Positions 1 through 7,080 are shown, counted from the first letter of the stretch. The stretch: 10,564 nt of DNA from Spirochaetaceae bacterium (GCA_003552745.1 PUOG01000037.1:1-10564); one strand, 5' to 3'. Translations and numbers: made by a program. The notes: generated from the sequence alone by a model not told the origin.

Positions 1-225
1 CGTGAGAGCGAACGTTTGCTCGCGCGTGCGGCGGAGATCGAGTCGCGGATCGTCGAGCTCGAGCAGGCGCTTGCCATTCCGGAGAATTACTCGGATGGCG
101 ATCGGGCTCGAGAACTGAAACAAAAAGTCGACTCGATGCGCCGTGAACACGAGTCCATGATCGAGCAGTGGGAGTCTGCCGAGCAGAATGCCGATTCGCT
201 CCGACAGGAACTGGGCGTATACTGA
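1..225 (+). CDS. ABC-F family ATPase, C-terminal end (partial)
   Basis: The reading frame is open from the first base to a TGA at 223-225, giving 74 residues; the gene begins before the window. The segment is highly charged and fits a C-terminal coiled coil, with heptad-like stretches such as EIESRIVELEQALA followed by PENYSDGDRARELKQK and a final EQWESAEQN. The pattern 'ELE..LA.PE.YSDGDRARELK...E...L...WE' is typical of the tail of ABC-F proteins (Uup/EttA type), soluble tandem-ATPase factors that act on the ribosome. No Walker or signature motifs are in the window, so the assignment rests on the tail alone. A different coiled-coil protein cannot be excluded. It precedes a rhomboid gene by 56 bases on the same strand. 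Confidence 0.6.
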   Translation, partial: RESERLLARAAEIESRIVELEQALAIPENYSDGDRARELKQKVDSMRREHESMIEQWESAEQNADSLRQELGVY

Positions 226-281
226 GTAGCAGCCCGAAGCTCAAGCTTGATTTTTGTCCGCCGGCCTTCTAAGTTTTCCTC

Positions 282-845
282 ATGCGTATTCGCTACAATG
301 CTCCCGTTACCCTCACGTTTTCTCTCGCAGCAGCGCTGATCCTGCTTATCGATGGTCTGGCCGGATCCGCGCTCACCGCCAATATCTTCAGCGTACCGCC
401 GCAGATGGCATTCAACCGTGTGATCGACTTCCTGCGCTTGTTCACCCATTCGCTCGGTCATGCCGGCTGGAATCATCTTATGTCCAACATGGCGTTTATC
501 CTGCTCCTCGGTCCGATTCTGGAAGAGAAGTACGGAACCGCTCCTCTGCTCATCATGATTCTCATCACCGCCGGAATTACGGGCATTCTGAACGTTCTCG
601 TTATGTCAACCGGATTACTCGGTGCAAGCGGGATCGTCTTCATGATGATACTTCTGGTGAGTTTCACGAATATCCGTCAGGGCGAGATCCCGCTCACGTT
701 CATTCTCGTTGTACTACTGTACCTGACCCGTGAGTTCGTAGCGGCATTCCAGGACAACGAGATCTCGCAGTTCGCGCATATCGTGGGAGGACTGACCGGC
801 AGCATGTTCGGCTTCCTGCGTGGAACTCGAAGGATCACGAGTTGA
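282..845 (+). CDS. rhomboid family intramembrane serine protease
   Basis: This 187-residue, strongly hydrophobic protein should be a polytopic inner-membrane serine protease that cleaves transmembrane substrates within the bilayer. It carries the rhomboid hallmarks in order: the loop/TM2 motif WNHLMSN (His65, Asn69, matching the HxxxN that supports the oxyanion hole), the nucleophile motif GASG at 114-117 (Ser116), and the catalytic His166 in AHIVGGLTGSMFGF, with Gly residues of the usual GxxxG-like helix packing behind it. The catalytic dyad therefore looks intact. The length is near the minimal six-TM bacterial form with no extra soluble domain. The ATG at 282 gives the usual rhomboid start (MRIRYNAPVTLTF), although the Shine-Dalgarno is weak. 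It ends 6 bases before prfA, so the two are probably cotranscribed. The substrate is unknown. Confidence 0.9.
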   Translation: MRIRYNAPVTLTFSLAAALILLIDGLAGSALTANIFSVPPQMAFNRVIDFLRLFTHSLGHAGWNHLMSNMAFILLLGPILEEKYGTAPLLIMILITAGITGILNVLVMSTGLLGASGIVFMMILLVSFTNIRQGEIPLTFILVVLLYLTREFVAAFQDNEISQFAHIVGGLTGSMFGFLRGTRRITS

Positions 846-851
846 GACACC

Positions 852-1925
852 ATGCTGGATAAGCTCGAACGCCTGAAACATCGGTACGAAGAGGTCGAGA
901 CACTGATCGCCGATCCGGACGTTTTAAAGGATCAGAAGCGCTACCGCTCGCTCATGCAGGAGCATGCGTACCTCTCGGAGATCGTCGAAGCATACAGTCG
1001 CTACCAGCGAATCGCCGACCAGTTAGAAGAATCGCGGACCCTCGCGGACGAGGAAGAGGATCCGGAGCTGCGCGAGATGGCCGAGGCGGAGTGTGACCAG
1101 CTCGGCGAACAGCTCACGCAGATCGAGCACCAGCTGAAGCTCCTGCTCGTCCCGCGCGACCCGATGGACTCGAACAACACGATCATGGAGATTCGCGCGG
1201 GAACCGGTGGCGACGAAGCCTCGCTTTTCGCCACGGATCTGTTCCGCATGTACAGTCGCTACGCCGAACACCGCGGTTGGAAGATCGAGTTGCTCAGCGC
1301 CAGTGAAACCGAGGTCGGCGGATTCAAGGAGGTTATCTTCTCTATCGCCGGGAAAGATGTCTTCGGCGATTTGAAGTACGAGAGCGGCGGGCATCGGGTG
1401 CAGCGCGTTCCGACTACAGAAAGCGGCGGACGGATACATACATCGGCGGTGACTGTTGCAGTGTTACCCGAAGTCGAAGACACCGACATTCACATCAACA
1501 ATGAGGAACTTCGCATCGACGTTTTCCGCTCGAGCGGCCCCGGCGGACAGAGCGTCAACACGACAGACTCGGCGGTACGCATTACCCATGTTCCCACGGG
1601 GACGGTCGTAACGTGTCAGGACGAAAAGAGCCAGCACAAGAACAAGGCGAAAGCGATGCGTGTGTTGAAGGCCCGACTGTACGAGATGGAGGAAGCGCGC
1701 AAGAACGCCGAGCGGGCGAATGCGCGCAAGACCCAGATCGGAAGCGGAGACCGGAGCGAGCGGATCAGAACGTACAATTTCCCGCAGAACCGGTTCACAG
1801 ATCACCGAATCGGCCTTTCGATCTACAAGCTCGATCAGATCATTGCCGGCGACCTCGACGAGATCATCGAAACGCTCAAACTCCGCGCGCAGGAAGAGAC
1901 GGTCGGTGCCGGTGAACCGAGCTGA
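852..1925 (+). CDS. prfA: peptide chain release factor 1 (RF1)
   Basis: This 357-residue class I release factor recognises UAA and UAG in the ribosomal A site and triggers peptidyl-tRNA hydrolysis. The order is standard: an N-terminal helical domain (about 1-100), the conserved RAGTGGDEASLFA segment (115-127), the codon-recognition loop HRVQRVPTTESGGRIHTSAV (181-200) and the catalytic loop SSGPGGQSVNTTDSAVR (227-243) with GGQ at 231-233. The tripeptide PTT at 187-189 fits the P-x-T of RF1 rather than the SPF of RF2, which fixes the codon specificity. Gln233 is the residue expected to be methylated by the adjacent prmC product. Length is normal (E. coli RF1 is about 360). The ATG at 852 gives the canonical MLDKLE start. 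It lies 6 bases after the rhomboid gene, and its 3' end overlaps prmC. Confidence 0.98.
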   Translation: MLDKLERLKHRYEEVETLIADPDVLKDQKRYRSLMQEHAYLSEIVEAYSRYQRIADQLEESRTLADEEEDPELREMAEAECDQLGEQLTQIEHQLKLLLVPRDPMDSNNTIMEIRAGTGGDEASLFATDLFRMYSRYAEHRGWKIELLSASETEVGGFKEVIFSIAGKDVFGDLKYESGGHRVQRVPTTESGGRIHTSAVTVAVLPEVEDTDIHINNEELRIDVFRSSGPGGQSVNTTDSAVRITHVPTGTVVTCQDEKSQHKNKAKAMRVLKARLYEMEEARKNAERANARKTQIGSGDRSERIRTYNFPQNRFTDHRIGLSIYKLDQIIAGDLDEIIETLKLRAQEETVGAGEPS

Positions 1926-2862
1926 GAGAGTCTCCGCCAAATCGGTTCTCCGCGCCGCGAGACGGAAAATCGAGAAAGCCGGCAGCGACACTCCGTATCT
2001 CGACGCACTGCTCCTGCTCTCCTCGACAATGGGAGTGACGCGTGAAGAGCTCTACGCGAGAGCTCATGACACGATGACGGACACGGCGGTTCGACGTTTC
2101 GAGTCACTCCTCGAGCGCCGACTGCGTGGCGAACCGATCGCCTATATTCTCGGCCGACAGGAGTTCTACGGACTATCCTTTACAGTAGATCGGCGTGTGC
2201 TGGTGCCGCGCCCCGATTCGGAGCTGCTCGTAGATGTGGCGCTTCGGCTACTGTCGAAACGTTCGGCGCCGCGAGTTCACGATAGCTGCACCGGAAGCGG
2301 CTGTATCGGCATTGCGCTCGCTCACGAACGGCCCGACGCCTTCGTCTCGCTTTCCGACGTAAGTGCCGACTCGCTGGAAATCGCCCTCGAAAATGCCGGT
2401 AGAATTCTCGACCACACGATTCCGATCGTCGAGAGCGATCTCCTCGACAGATTCAAAACGAACGAGGCGCTCTGGCCCCCGGAGCTGCGCGACCGGTACG
2501 GTCCACCTTTCGATATGATCACGTGTAACCCTCCGTACCTTACAACCTGGGACATGCAGGTGCTTCGGGGAGAGATCCGCGCTTCTTCACACTCAGAGGA
2601 AGTGGGACCGGCAGCCGCGGAACGGGTGCCGGCAACCGAGCCCGCCCTCGCTCTCGACGGTGGTAGCGACGGCCTCGACATTGTCCGCCGATTGATCCGA
2701 ACATCGTTGGCAACTATGTCCAAGAACGGATATATTCTAATTGAAGCGGCAGATGCTCAGTCGCAACAGATCGAACTGCTGCTGCGGACCGCCGGTTTTA
2801 CGGAGACATTCATCGAACGAGACCTCTCCGGAATGCGGCGGGTCATCGGAGGAGTCGCGTGA
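1906..2862 (+). CDS. prmC: release factor glutamine-N5 methyltransferase
   Basis: PrmC (HemK) transfers a methyl group from S-adenosylmethionine to the GGQ glutamine of RF1 and RF2, which speeds peptide release. From a GTG at 1906 the protein has 318 residues: an N-terminal helical domain (1-80), IAYILGRQEFYGL, PRPDSELLVD (101-110, a variant of the usual PRPETE), the SAM-binding loop DSCTGSGCIGIALA (126-139) and the catalytic NPPY at 208-211, then LALDGGSDGLDIV. The start is chosen because AGGAAG at 1891-1896 is well spaced for GTG 1906; GTG 1912 is a close alternative, two codons shorter. The frame is open further upstream, but that part overlaps prfA coding. The 20-base overlap with prfA suggests translational coupling. 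Between NPPY and LALDGG the spacer is about 15 residues longer than in E. coli PrmC and is rich in Glu/Ala/Pro. Confidence 0.95.
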   Translation: MPVNRAERVSAKSVLRAARRKIEKAGSDTPYLDALLLLSSTMGVTREELYARAHDTMTDTAVRRFESLLERRLRGEPIAYILGRQEFYGLSFTVDRRVLVPRPDSELLVDVALRLLSKRSAPRVHDSCTGSGCIGIALAHERPDAFVSLSDVSADSLEIALENAGRILDHTIPIVESDLLDRFKTNEALWPPELRDRYGPPFDMITCNPPYLTTWDMQVLRGEIRASSHSEEVGPAAAERVPATEPALALDGGSDGLDIVRRLIRTSLATMSKNGYILIEAADAQSQQIELLLRTAGFTETFIERDLSGMRRVIGGVA

Positions 2863-2893
2863 ACGGCGATATGTGCGCGTCATTTGAGGAAGT

Positions 2894-4924
2894 ATGGCTG
2901 AATATCTGGAGCGACTCGAACAGCAAATCGCCTCATATCCGCAGGAGCAGCGCTCGCGCATACTCGAAGCGGCGCAGCTCAGCGAACAACTCCACGCGGG
3001 CCAGTACCGTCAAAGCGGAGACCCGTTCGTAACCCATCCTATCGCTGTTGCGGAAATACTCATTTCACTGAACATGGACGCCGACACCCTCGTTGCCGCC
3101 CTGCTGCACGACGTCCTGGAAGACACCGGTATGTCGCGCCAGGAACTCCGGGCTCGCTTCGGCAAGACCGTCGAGATGCTGGTAAACGGTGTGACGAAGA
3201 TCGCTACGGTCAAGGCGAAGAACCGGAACACGCAGGCGGCCGAGACCATCCGCAAAATGCTCTTCGCCATGGCGAAGGACATTCGCGTTATTCTGATCAA
3301 ACTCGCCGATAAGCTGCACAATATGCGAACCCTCGAGTACAAGGATGGTCCGCGCAAGGTGGCAATTGCCCACGAGTGCCTCGATATCTACGCGCCGCTC
3401 GCCGGACGCCTCGGTATTTCGTGGCTGAAAGACGAACTCGAAGACCTGAGTCTCAAGTGCCTCGACGAAAACACGTACCAACAGATCAAGGAGTTTGTCG
3501 CGCAGAAGAAGAGCGAACGCTCGGAATACCTCGAGTCGGTGAAGCAATACATTAAGGATGCGGCTGAACGCGAGCAGATTCCGGTGCTCGTAGAGACACG
3601 CGCGAAGCACTTCTACTCGATTTACGAGAAGATGCGACGCCGCAATAAGGCGATGGAAGAGGTGTACGATCTGCTGGGAATCCGTATTCTCGTGGAGACC
3701 GAGACCCAGTGCTACACTATGCTCGGTGTCGTGCATCGTCTCTGGATGCCGATCGAAGGGCGTTTCAAGGACTACATCGCCATGCCGAAGAGCAACCGTT
3801 ATCAGAGCCTGCATACAACGGTTATGGGCAGCGGTGGTAAACTGACGGAGATACAGATTCGCACCGTCGAGATGCACCGGATCGCCGAGTACGGTGTCGC
3901 GGCACACTGGTTATACAAGCAGGAGATCGAAACACGCTCGGCCCACCGCGAGCTGGCGATTATCGATCGAGTGCGTAATCTCGGTAACGTTCGCATCGCT
4001 TCGAATGAGTTCCTCGAGGAGATCAAACGCGAAATCCTGAAGGATTCGATCTACGTTTTCACCCCGAAAGGAGATGTAGTGCATCTGCCGCGCGGATCGA
4101 CCGCCATCGATTTCGCATATCACATCCATACCGAAGTCGGTCACCATTGCATCGGGGCGAAGGCGGACGGGCACATTATCCCCCTCAAGGAACCGCTTGG
4201 TAATACGCAGGTCGTTGAGATCATGACGAATCGCAATGCTCGTCCACATCTCAACTGGCTTCGATTCGTGAAGACGACACGTGCGCGCCAGAAGATCCGG
4301 CATTGGTTGAACAACCATGACGAGAGTCTGTTCATCGACCAGAGTGTCGTCGCCCGCTCAAAATCGACACCGAATCAACAGACTGTTGTCCCGGAACAGC
4401 CTGCCGCACCTCAGGGAGAGGATGATGGACCTCCCGACTCCGTGGTCGATCATGAGAAGATCGGTGTTCGTATCGGGGACGAGCGCAATATGATGATCCG
4501 GTTTGCGAACTGCTGCAGACCTGAGACCGGTGACGATATCGTCGGTTACATTTCGAGGGGTCGCGGGATCATCGTGCATCGCAGGCAGTGTCGTAACCTC
4601 AAACACATTCCCGACTTCGAACACCGGATGATCGAGGTGGAGTGGGAGACAGTAAGTCCCCATGTCACGCGCAGATACGAGATTACCGCCGAAAGCGCTC
4701 GTGACCTCTTCAGCGAAATCGAAGGCGCGGTACGCAAGTTCCGTGGTCACCTTATCGAAGGGCGAGTCGACGAGATGGTCAACGGAAGAGTGCGAGCTCA
4801 CTTCACCCTCGAAATGGAACGCAGCGAAGATACGAAACGAATCATGAAGAGCATCCGCTCGATTCCCGCGGTTCTCAATATTCGTGAATCGCAGGAGAAT
4901 TTCGCGACATCGCGCAATCGGTGA
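2894..4924 (+). CDS. rel: bifunctional (p)ppGpp synthetase/hydrolase, long RelA/SpoT type
   Basis: This 676-residue cytosolic enzyme makes and degrades the alarmone (p)ppGpp in the stringent response. Domains in order: an HD hydrolase (about 20-175) with His48, the His72-Asp73 pair, Glu76-Asp77 and KLADKLHNMRT; a nucleotidyl-transferase synthetase (about 235-340) with YDLLGIRILVE, RFKDYIAMPKSNRYQSLHTT and EIQIRT, including the metal ligand Asp293 and Glu319; a TGS domain (385-445, SIYVFTPKGDVVHLPRG); a helical stretch to 475; a low-complexity linker at about 485-520; a conserved-Cys zinc-finger-type domain (FANCCRPETGDDIVGY, Cys540/541, His562, Cys566); and a C-terminal ACT domain (593-668). 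The RFKD at 290-293 is the R-x-K-D form typical of bifunctional Rel rather than the acidic form of monofunctional RelA. With an intact HD site, both activities are expected. The ATG has GAGGA only 3 bases ahead. It lies 31 bases after prmC. Confidence 0.96.
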   Translation: MAEYLERLEQQIASYPQEQRSRILEAAQLSEQLHAGQYRQSGDPFVTHPIAVAEILISLNMDADTLVAALLHDVLEDTGMSRQELRARFGKTVEMLVNGVTKIATVKAKNRNTQAAETIRKMLFAMAKDIRVILIKLADKLHNMRTLEYKDGPRKVAIAHECLDIYAPLAGRLGISWLKDELEDLSLKCLDENTYQQIKEFVAQKKSERSEYLESVKQYIKDAAEREQIPVLVETRAKHFYSIYEKMRRRNKAMEEVYDLLGIRILVETETQCYTMLGVVHRLWMPIEGRFKDYIAMPKSNRYQSLHTTVMGSGGKLTEIQIRTVEMHRIAEYGVAAHWLYKQEIETRSAHRELAIIDRVRNLGNVRIASNEFLEEIKREILKDSIYVFTPKGDVVHLPRGSTAIDFAYHIHTEVGHHCIGAKADGHIIPLKEPLGNTQVVEIMTNRNARPHLNWLRFVKTTRARQKIRHWLNNHDESLFIDQSVVARSKSTPNQQTVVPEQPAAPQGEDDGPPDSVVDHEKIGVRIGDERNMMIRFANCCRPETGDDIVGYISRGRGIIVHRRQCRNLKHIPDFEHRMIEVEWETVSPHVTRRYEITAESARDLFSEIEGAVRKFRGHLIEGRVDEMVNGRVRAHFTLEMERSEDTKRIMKSIRSIPAVLNIRESQENFATSRNR

Positions 4925-5027
4925 GCCGCCCACACCCAGCTCTCCCGCTGCACTTAACATGGCTGCACCGAGTGACGCAGGCCCGAACGCCGCACCGGAC
5001 GGGTAGCCGTTTACTCCCTCGGTTTCG

Positions 5028-5033
5028 TATAAT
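5028..5033 (+). promoter_or_regulatory. candidate -10 box for the tpx remnant-trmL-proC unit
   Basis: A perfect TATAAT lies at 5028-5033. I see no good -35 hexamer at 16-18 bases upstream; TAGCCG at 5004-5009 is very weak. If used, transcription would begin near 5040, only a few bases before the ATG at 5043, so the message would be leaderless or nearly so. That agrees with the absence of a Shine-Dalgarno ahead of that ATG. The 118 bases between the rel stop and this ORF hold no other gene that I can support. Confidence 0.4.
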
Positions 5034-5042
5034 CCGACCGAT

Positions 5043-5207
5043 ATGGCAGAGATAGCACTCAAGGGGAACACGGTTCATACCAACGGCCAACTACCGGCTG
5101 TGGGCACAAAGGCGCCCGATTTTCGGCTGACGAAGCACGACCTGAGCGGTGTCGAGATCTCTCATGAGCCGGACTACGAGAGCGCTCTCGCTGCGCTCGA
5201 CGCATAG
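5043..5207 (+). pseudogene. tpx: thiol peroxidase (Tpx) remnant with in-frame internal deletion
   Basis: A 54-codon frame (ATG 5043, TAG 5205-5207) begins like thiol peroxidase: MAEIALKGNTV, then GQLPAVGTKAPDFRLT and DLSGVEIS. It then passes directly into HEPDYESALAALDA, which is the usual extreme C-terminus of Tpx (compare TEPDYEAALAVLKA in E. coli). Intact Tpx has about 165-170 residues, so roughly 110 central residues are missing, including the peroxidatic and resolving cysteines and most of the thioredoxin fold. It cannot be an active peroxidase. The deletion keeps the frame, and the normal stop codon is retained 6 bases before trmL. A likely route is recombination between short repeats around GAGATCTCT at the junction (5155-5163); this is inference. 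There is no Shine-Dalgarno, and a TATAAT lies 9 bases upstream. It could survive as a translated leader for trmL. Confidence 0.8.
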
Positions 5208-5213
5208 CCGGCG

Positions 5214-5756
5214 ATGAGCCACACAGACGACTCGCCGGTCGATTATGTCCAACGGAAGTCCGGCAACGCCGATCCTCCCCTCGACATCGTACTTGTGGAA
5301 CCGGAAATCCCTGGAAACACCGGCTCGACCGCACGTACGTGTGCGGCGATCGGAGCGTCGCTTCACCTCGTGCATCCGCTTGGCTTCGACACCGACGAGG
5401 CCGCGGTGCGGAGGGCCGGACTCGACTACTGGCATCTCGTCGACATCCACCACTACAGCGGTATCGACGAGCTCAAACCGTTATTCCGCAGACGAACGTG
5501 TCTATTCGCGTCGACGAAAGGGCGGCGAATATACAGCGAAGTCGATATGACCGGACCGTGCGCGCTGGTCTTCGGGAAGGAAACGGCAGGGTTGAGCGAC
5601 GAGATTCTTTCGCGATACTCGAAGTCGGTCTATCGCATTCCAATCAAGAGAAAGGCTCGAAGTCTCAACCTCAGCAACGCCGTCGCCGTGATCGCTTTCG
5701 AGTGCATGCGGCAACGAGCGTTTGCAGGGCTCGAAGCCGCAGGACGAGGAATATGA
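5214..5756 (+). CDS. trmL: tRNA (cytidine/uridine-34 2'-O)-methyltransferase, TrmL type
   Basis: This is a 180-residue SPOUT (SpoU-class) methyltransferase. TrmL-type enzymes methylate the wobble ribose of tRNA-Leu species using S-adenosylmethionine and act as dimers with a trefoil-knot active site. The three class motifs are present: EPEIPGNTGSTAR (29-41), FGKETAGLSDE (120-130) and IPIKRKARSLNLSNAVAV (142-159). GFDTDEAAVRRAGLDYWH (57-74) matches the TrmL linker. The ATG at 5214 gives about 20 extra residues before the first beta strand, and no other in-frame ATG precedes the conserved part. No Shine-Dalgarno is visible before it. The stop of the tpx remnant is only 6 bases upstream, so translation may depend on coupling. 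The last codon overlaps the proC start (ATGA). A related 2'-O-methyltransferase with different tRNA specificity is the main alternative. Confidence 0.92.
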   Translation: MSHTDDSPVDYVQRKSGNADPPLDIVLVEPEIPGNTGSTARTCAAIGASLHLVHPLGFDTDEAAVRRAGLDYWHLVDIHHYSGIDELKPLFRRRTCLFASTKGRRIYSEVDMTGPCALVFGKETAGLSDEILSRYSKSVYRIPIKRKARSLNLSNAVAVIAFECMRQRAFAGLEAAGRGI

Positions 5757-6562
5757 CTAACACCCGATTTGGACGGCTCGGTTTCATCGGTTTCGGGAAG
5801 ATGGCCGAATCGATTGTCAGCGCTCTCGGGCCCAGCAGCGAAACCGAGGCTTTTCGCTTCATCTCCCGTTCCGATGGTAGCCGTCATCGCGGAAGCGAAC
5901 GCGGGGGGATAGACTGCAGCGATGCACCTGAGAAGCTTTTCGGAAGTGCCGACACCGTCGTTATTGCCGTGACTCCCCAGGACCTCGACGACATATCACC
6001 ACTATTCTCGCAACCGCCGGACGCGTTGATAGTGACGCTACTCGCCGGTATCAGCACCGATCGCATACGTGCCGTCACCGGCTCCGACCGTGTCTGTCGC
6101 ATGATCCCGAATATCGCCACCGCGAAACGTCGAAGCCTGGTCGGAATGTGTTTCGCGACAACCACAGACGACGAGTCCCGCGAACGTGCTCATTTGCTCG
6201 CCGCCGAGCTCGGGACGCCGCTACCGATACCTGAACGCCTCATGCCGGCGGCCACCGGTATCGGCGGATCCGGACTTGCCTTCGCATTTCGATTCGCACA
6301 CGCGCTTGCGCTCGGGGGGGTCGCGGAGGGAATGACATATGAGCAGGCATCGATGGCTGCCGCGGCGGTACTCGATGGAGCAGCGGCGATGCTGCTCGAT
6401 GGGCGCCACGCCGCTCAGTTGGAAACCGACATTGCGAGCCCCGCCGGTACCACCATAGAAGGACTCCAGAGACTCGACGAAGACGGCTTCACGGCGGCGG
6501 TAATGCACGCTGTGCGGGCGGCATCAAAAAAGGCCCGCTCCTTTGAAGCGGACCTTTCGTGA
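5753..6562 (+). CDS. proC: pyrroline-5-carboxylate reductase family protein, divergent
   Basis: This 269-residue protein fits the ProC family, which reduces 1-pyrroline-5-carboxylate to proline with NAD(P)H. It has an N-terminal Rossmann fold (GFIGFGKMAES at 10-20, IAVTPQDLDD at 71-80) and a C-terminal dimerisation domain with ASPAGTTIEGL (228-238), where Thr233/Thr234 match the conserved substrate-contacting threonines, then LDEDGFTAAVMHAV. Two conserved stretches are altered: the usual RxMPNTP reads RMIPNIATA (116-124), and the usual SGSGPAY reads GGSGLAF (171-177). The activity may still be ProC, but a changed substrate is possible. The ATG at 5753 overlaps the trmL stop by 4 bases and has AGGACGAGGA at 5741-5750 as ribosome binding site. 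The frame is open far upstream, but that part shadows trmL. The end carries a terminator hairpin for the converging dps. Confidence 0.82.
   Translation: MTNTRFGRLGFIGFGKMAESIVSALGPSSETEAFRFISRSDGSRHRGSERGGIDCSDAPEKLFGSADTVVIAVTPQDLDDISPLFSQPPDALIVTLLAGISTDRIRAVTGSDRVCRMIPNIATAKRRSLVGMCFATTTDDESRERAHLLAAELGTPLPIPERLMPAATGIGGSGLAFAFRFAHALALGGVAEGMTYEQASMAAAAVLDGAAAMLLDGRHAAQLETDIASPAGTTIEGLQRLDEDGFTAAVMHAVRAASKKARSFEADLS
6526..6557 (-). terminator. rho-independent terminator of dps, inside the proC 3' end
   Basis: Arms at 6529-6539 and 6547-6557 pair over 11 positions with one mismatch (AAAGG/CCTTT and CCGCT/AGCGG around a C-A) and close a 7-base loop. Read on the - strand, the hairpin is followed by a run of six T (the A-run at 6526-6531), and it begins 15 bases after the dps stop, so it fits a dps terminator. 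Read on the + strand only three T follow, so it may end proC transcripts only weakly. The whole element lies within the last codons of proC, which contribute a Lys-Lys-Ala-Arg-Ser stretch. Confidence 0.75.
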
Positions 6563-6571
6563 AATCGACGT

Positions 6572-7063
6572 TCAGGCACCGAATGCGGTGAGCATCCAGA
6601 CCTGCTTCTCTTTGTCTTTCAGATAGCCAACCGCGTCGTCTGCACTTCCTTCGTCATCGTGCTTGCCCGCCACCTCGATCAAAGAGCGAAGCTGATCGAT
6701 GAGGATGCGATAGTCGGCAACCAGATTCTTTGCGATCGCCGCACCGGCTATACCGGTGTTGTCCGCTTCCGTTATAGAGCTTGCTTCGAGTGCATCCGCT
6801 ACTCGCCCTATCGGCCTGTGTCCGATCTTCAACACTCGTTCGGCTACTTCATCTATCTCTTCCGCGACCGAGTTGTACAGTTCCTCGAGCACCGCGTGCA
6901 ACGTATAGAAATGCTCTCCCTCAATATTCCAGTGGTAGTTGTGCAGCTTCACATAGAGCACTTGCAGATTCGCGAGATATCCGTTGAGATGCTTCGCAAT
7001 CTCATCGCTCGCCGAAGCGCTCAAACCCACATCAACCTTCGTCTTTTCAATCGACCCTACCAT
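6572..7063 (-). CDS. dps: Dps family ferritin-like DNA-protection/iron-storage protein
   Basis: This 163-residue four-helix protein should form a 12-subunit shell that oxidises Fe(II) with hydrogen peroxide, stores the iron and so limits hydroxyl-radical damage. The ferroxidase residues fit the family spacing: His44 in LHNYHWNIEG, His56 and Glu60 in FYTLHAVLEELY, and Asp71 and Glu75 in EEIDEVAER, matching E. coli Dps His51, His63, Asp67, Asp78 and Glu82. The end QVWMLTAFGA is typical. The N-terminal tail is short with only a few basic residues, so direct DNA binding is uncertain. The ATG at 7063 has a good GAAGGAG (7074-7080) 10 bases ahead. It stands alone between proC, towards which it converges with a 9-base gap, and the symporter gene. 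I see no PerR- or Fur-like operator that I would defend. Confidence 0.95.
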   Translation of the reverse strand: MVGSIEKTKVDVGLSASASDEIAKHLNGYLANLQVLYVKLHNYHWNIEGEHFYTLHAVLEELYNSVAEEIDEVAERVLKIGHRPIGRVADALEASSITEADNTGIAGAAIAKNLVADYRILIDQLRSLIEVAGKHDDEGSADDAVGYLKDKEKQVWMLTAFGA

Positions 7064-7080
7064 TTTAGGCTCACTCCTTC

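Noticed and set aside
237..255. AAGC-TCAA-GCTT hairpin followed by five T after the ABC-F stop, resembling a terminator
   Set aside because: The stem is only 4 bp and mostly explained by a TCAAGCTTGA palindrome; too weak to call.
1720..1905. Upstream extension of the prmC frame to an ATG at 1720
   Set aside because: It lies wholly within prfA coding sequence, has no PrmC similarity, and GTG 1906 has a better ribosome site.
3785..3805. Arg302 in NRYQSLHT of Rel, where Gly is found in RelA/SpoT of E. coli, as a possible synthetase defect
   Set aside because: This position varies in the family (Met or Leu also occur), and the essential Asp293 and Glu319 are present.
3065..3907. Long open frame on the - strand (280 codons)
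   Set aside because: It is antisense to the HD and synthetase domains of rel and shows no protein-like motif.
4965..5009. Short frame of 15 codons beginning ATGGCTGCACCG before the tpx remnant
   Set aside because: No ribosome site and no recognisable product; length is within chance.
5339..5752. Upstream extension of the proC frame
   Set aside because: It is a shadow of trmL in another frame; the ATG at 5753 with its ribosome site and ATGA overlap fits ProC.
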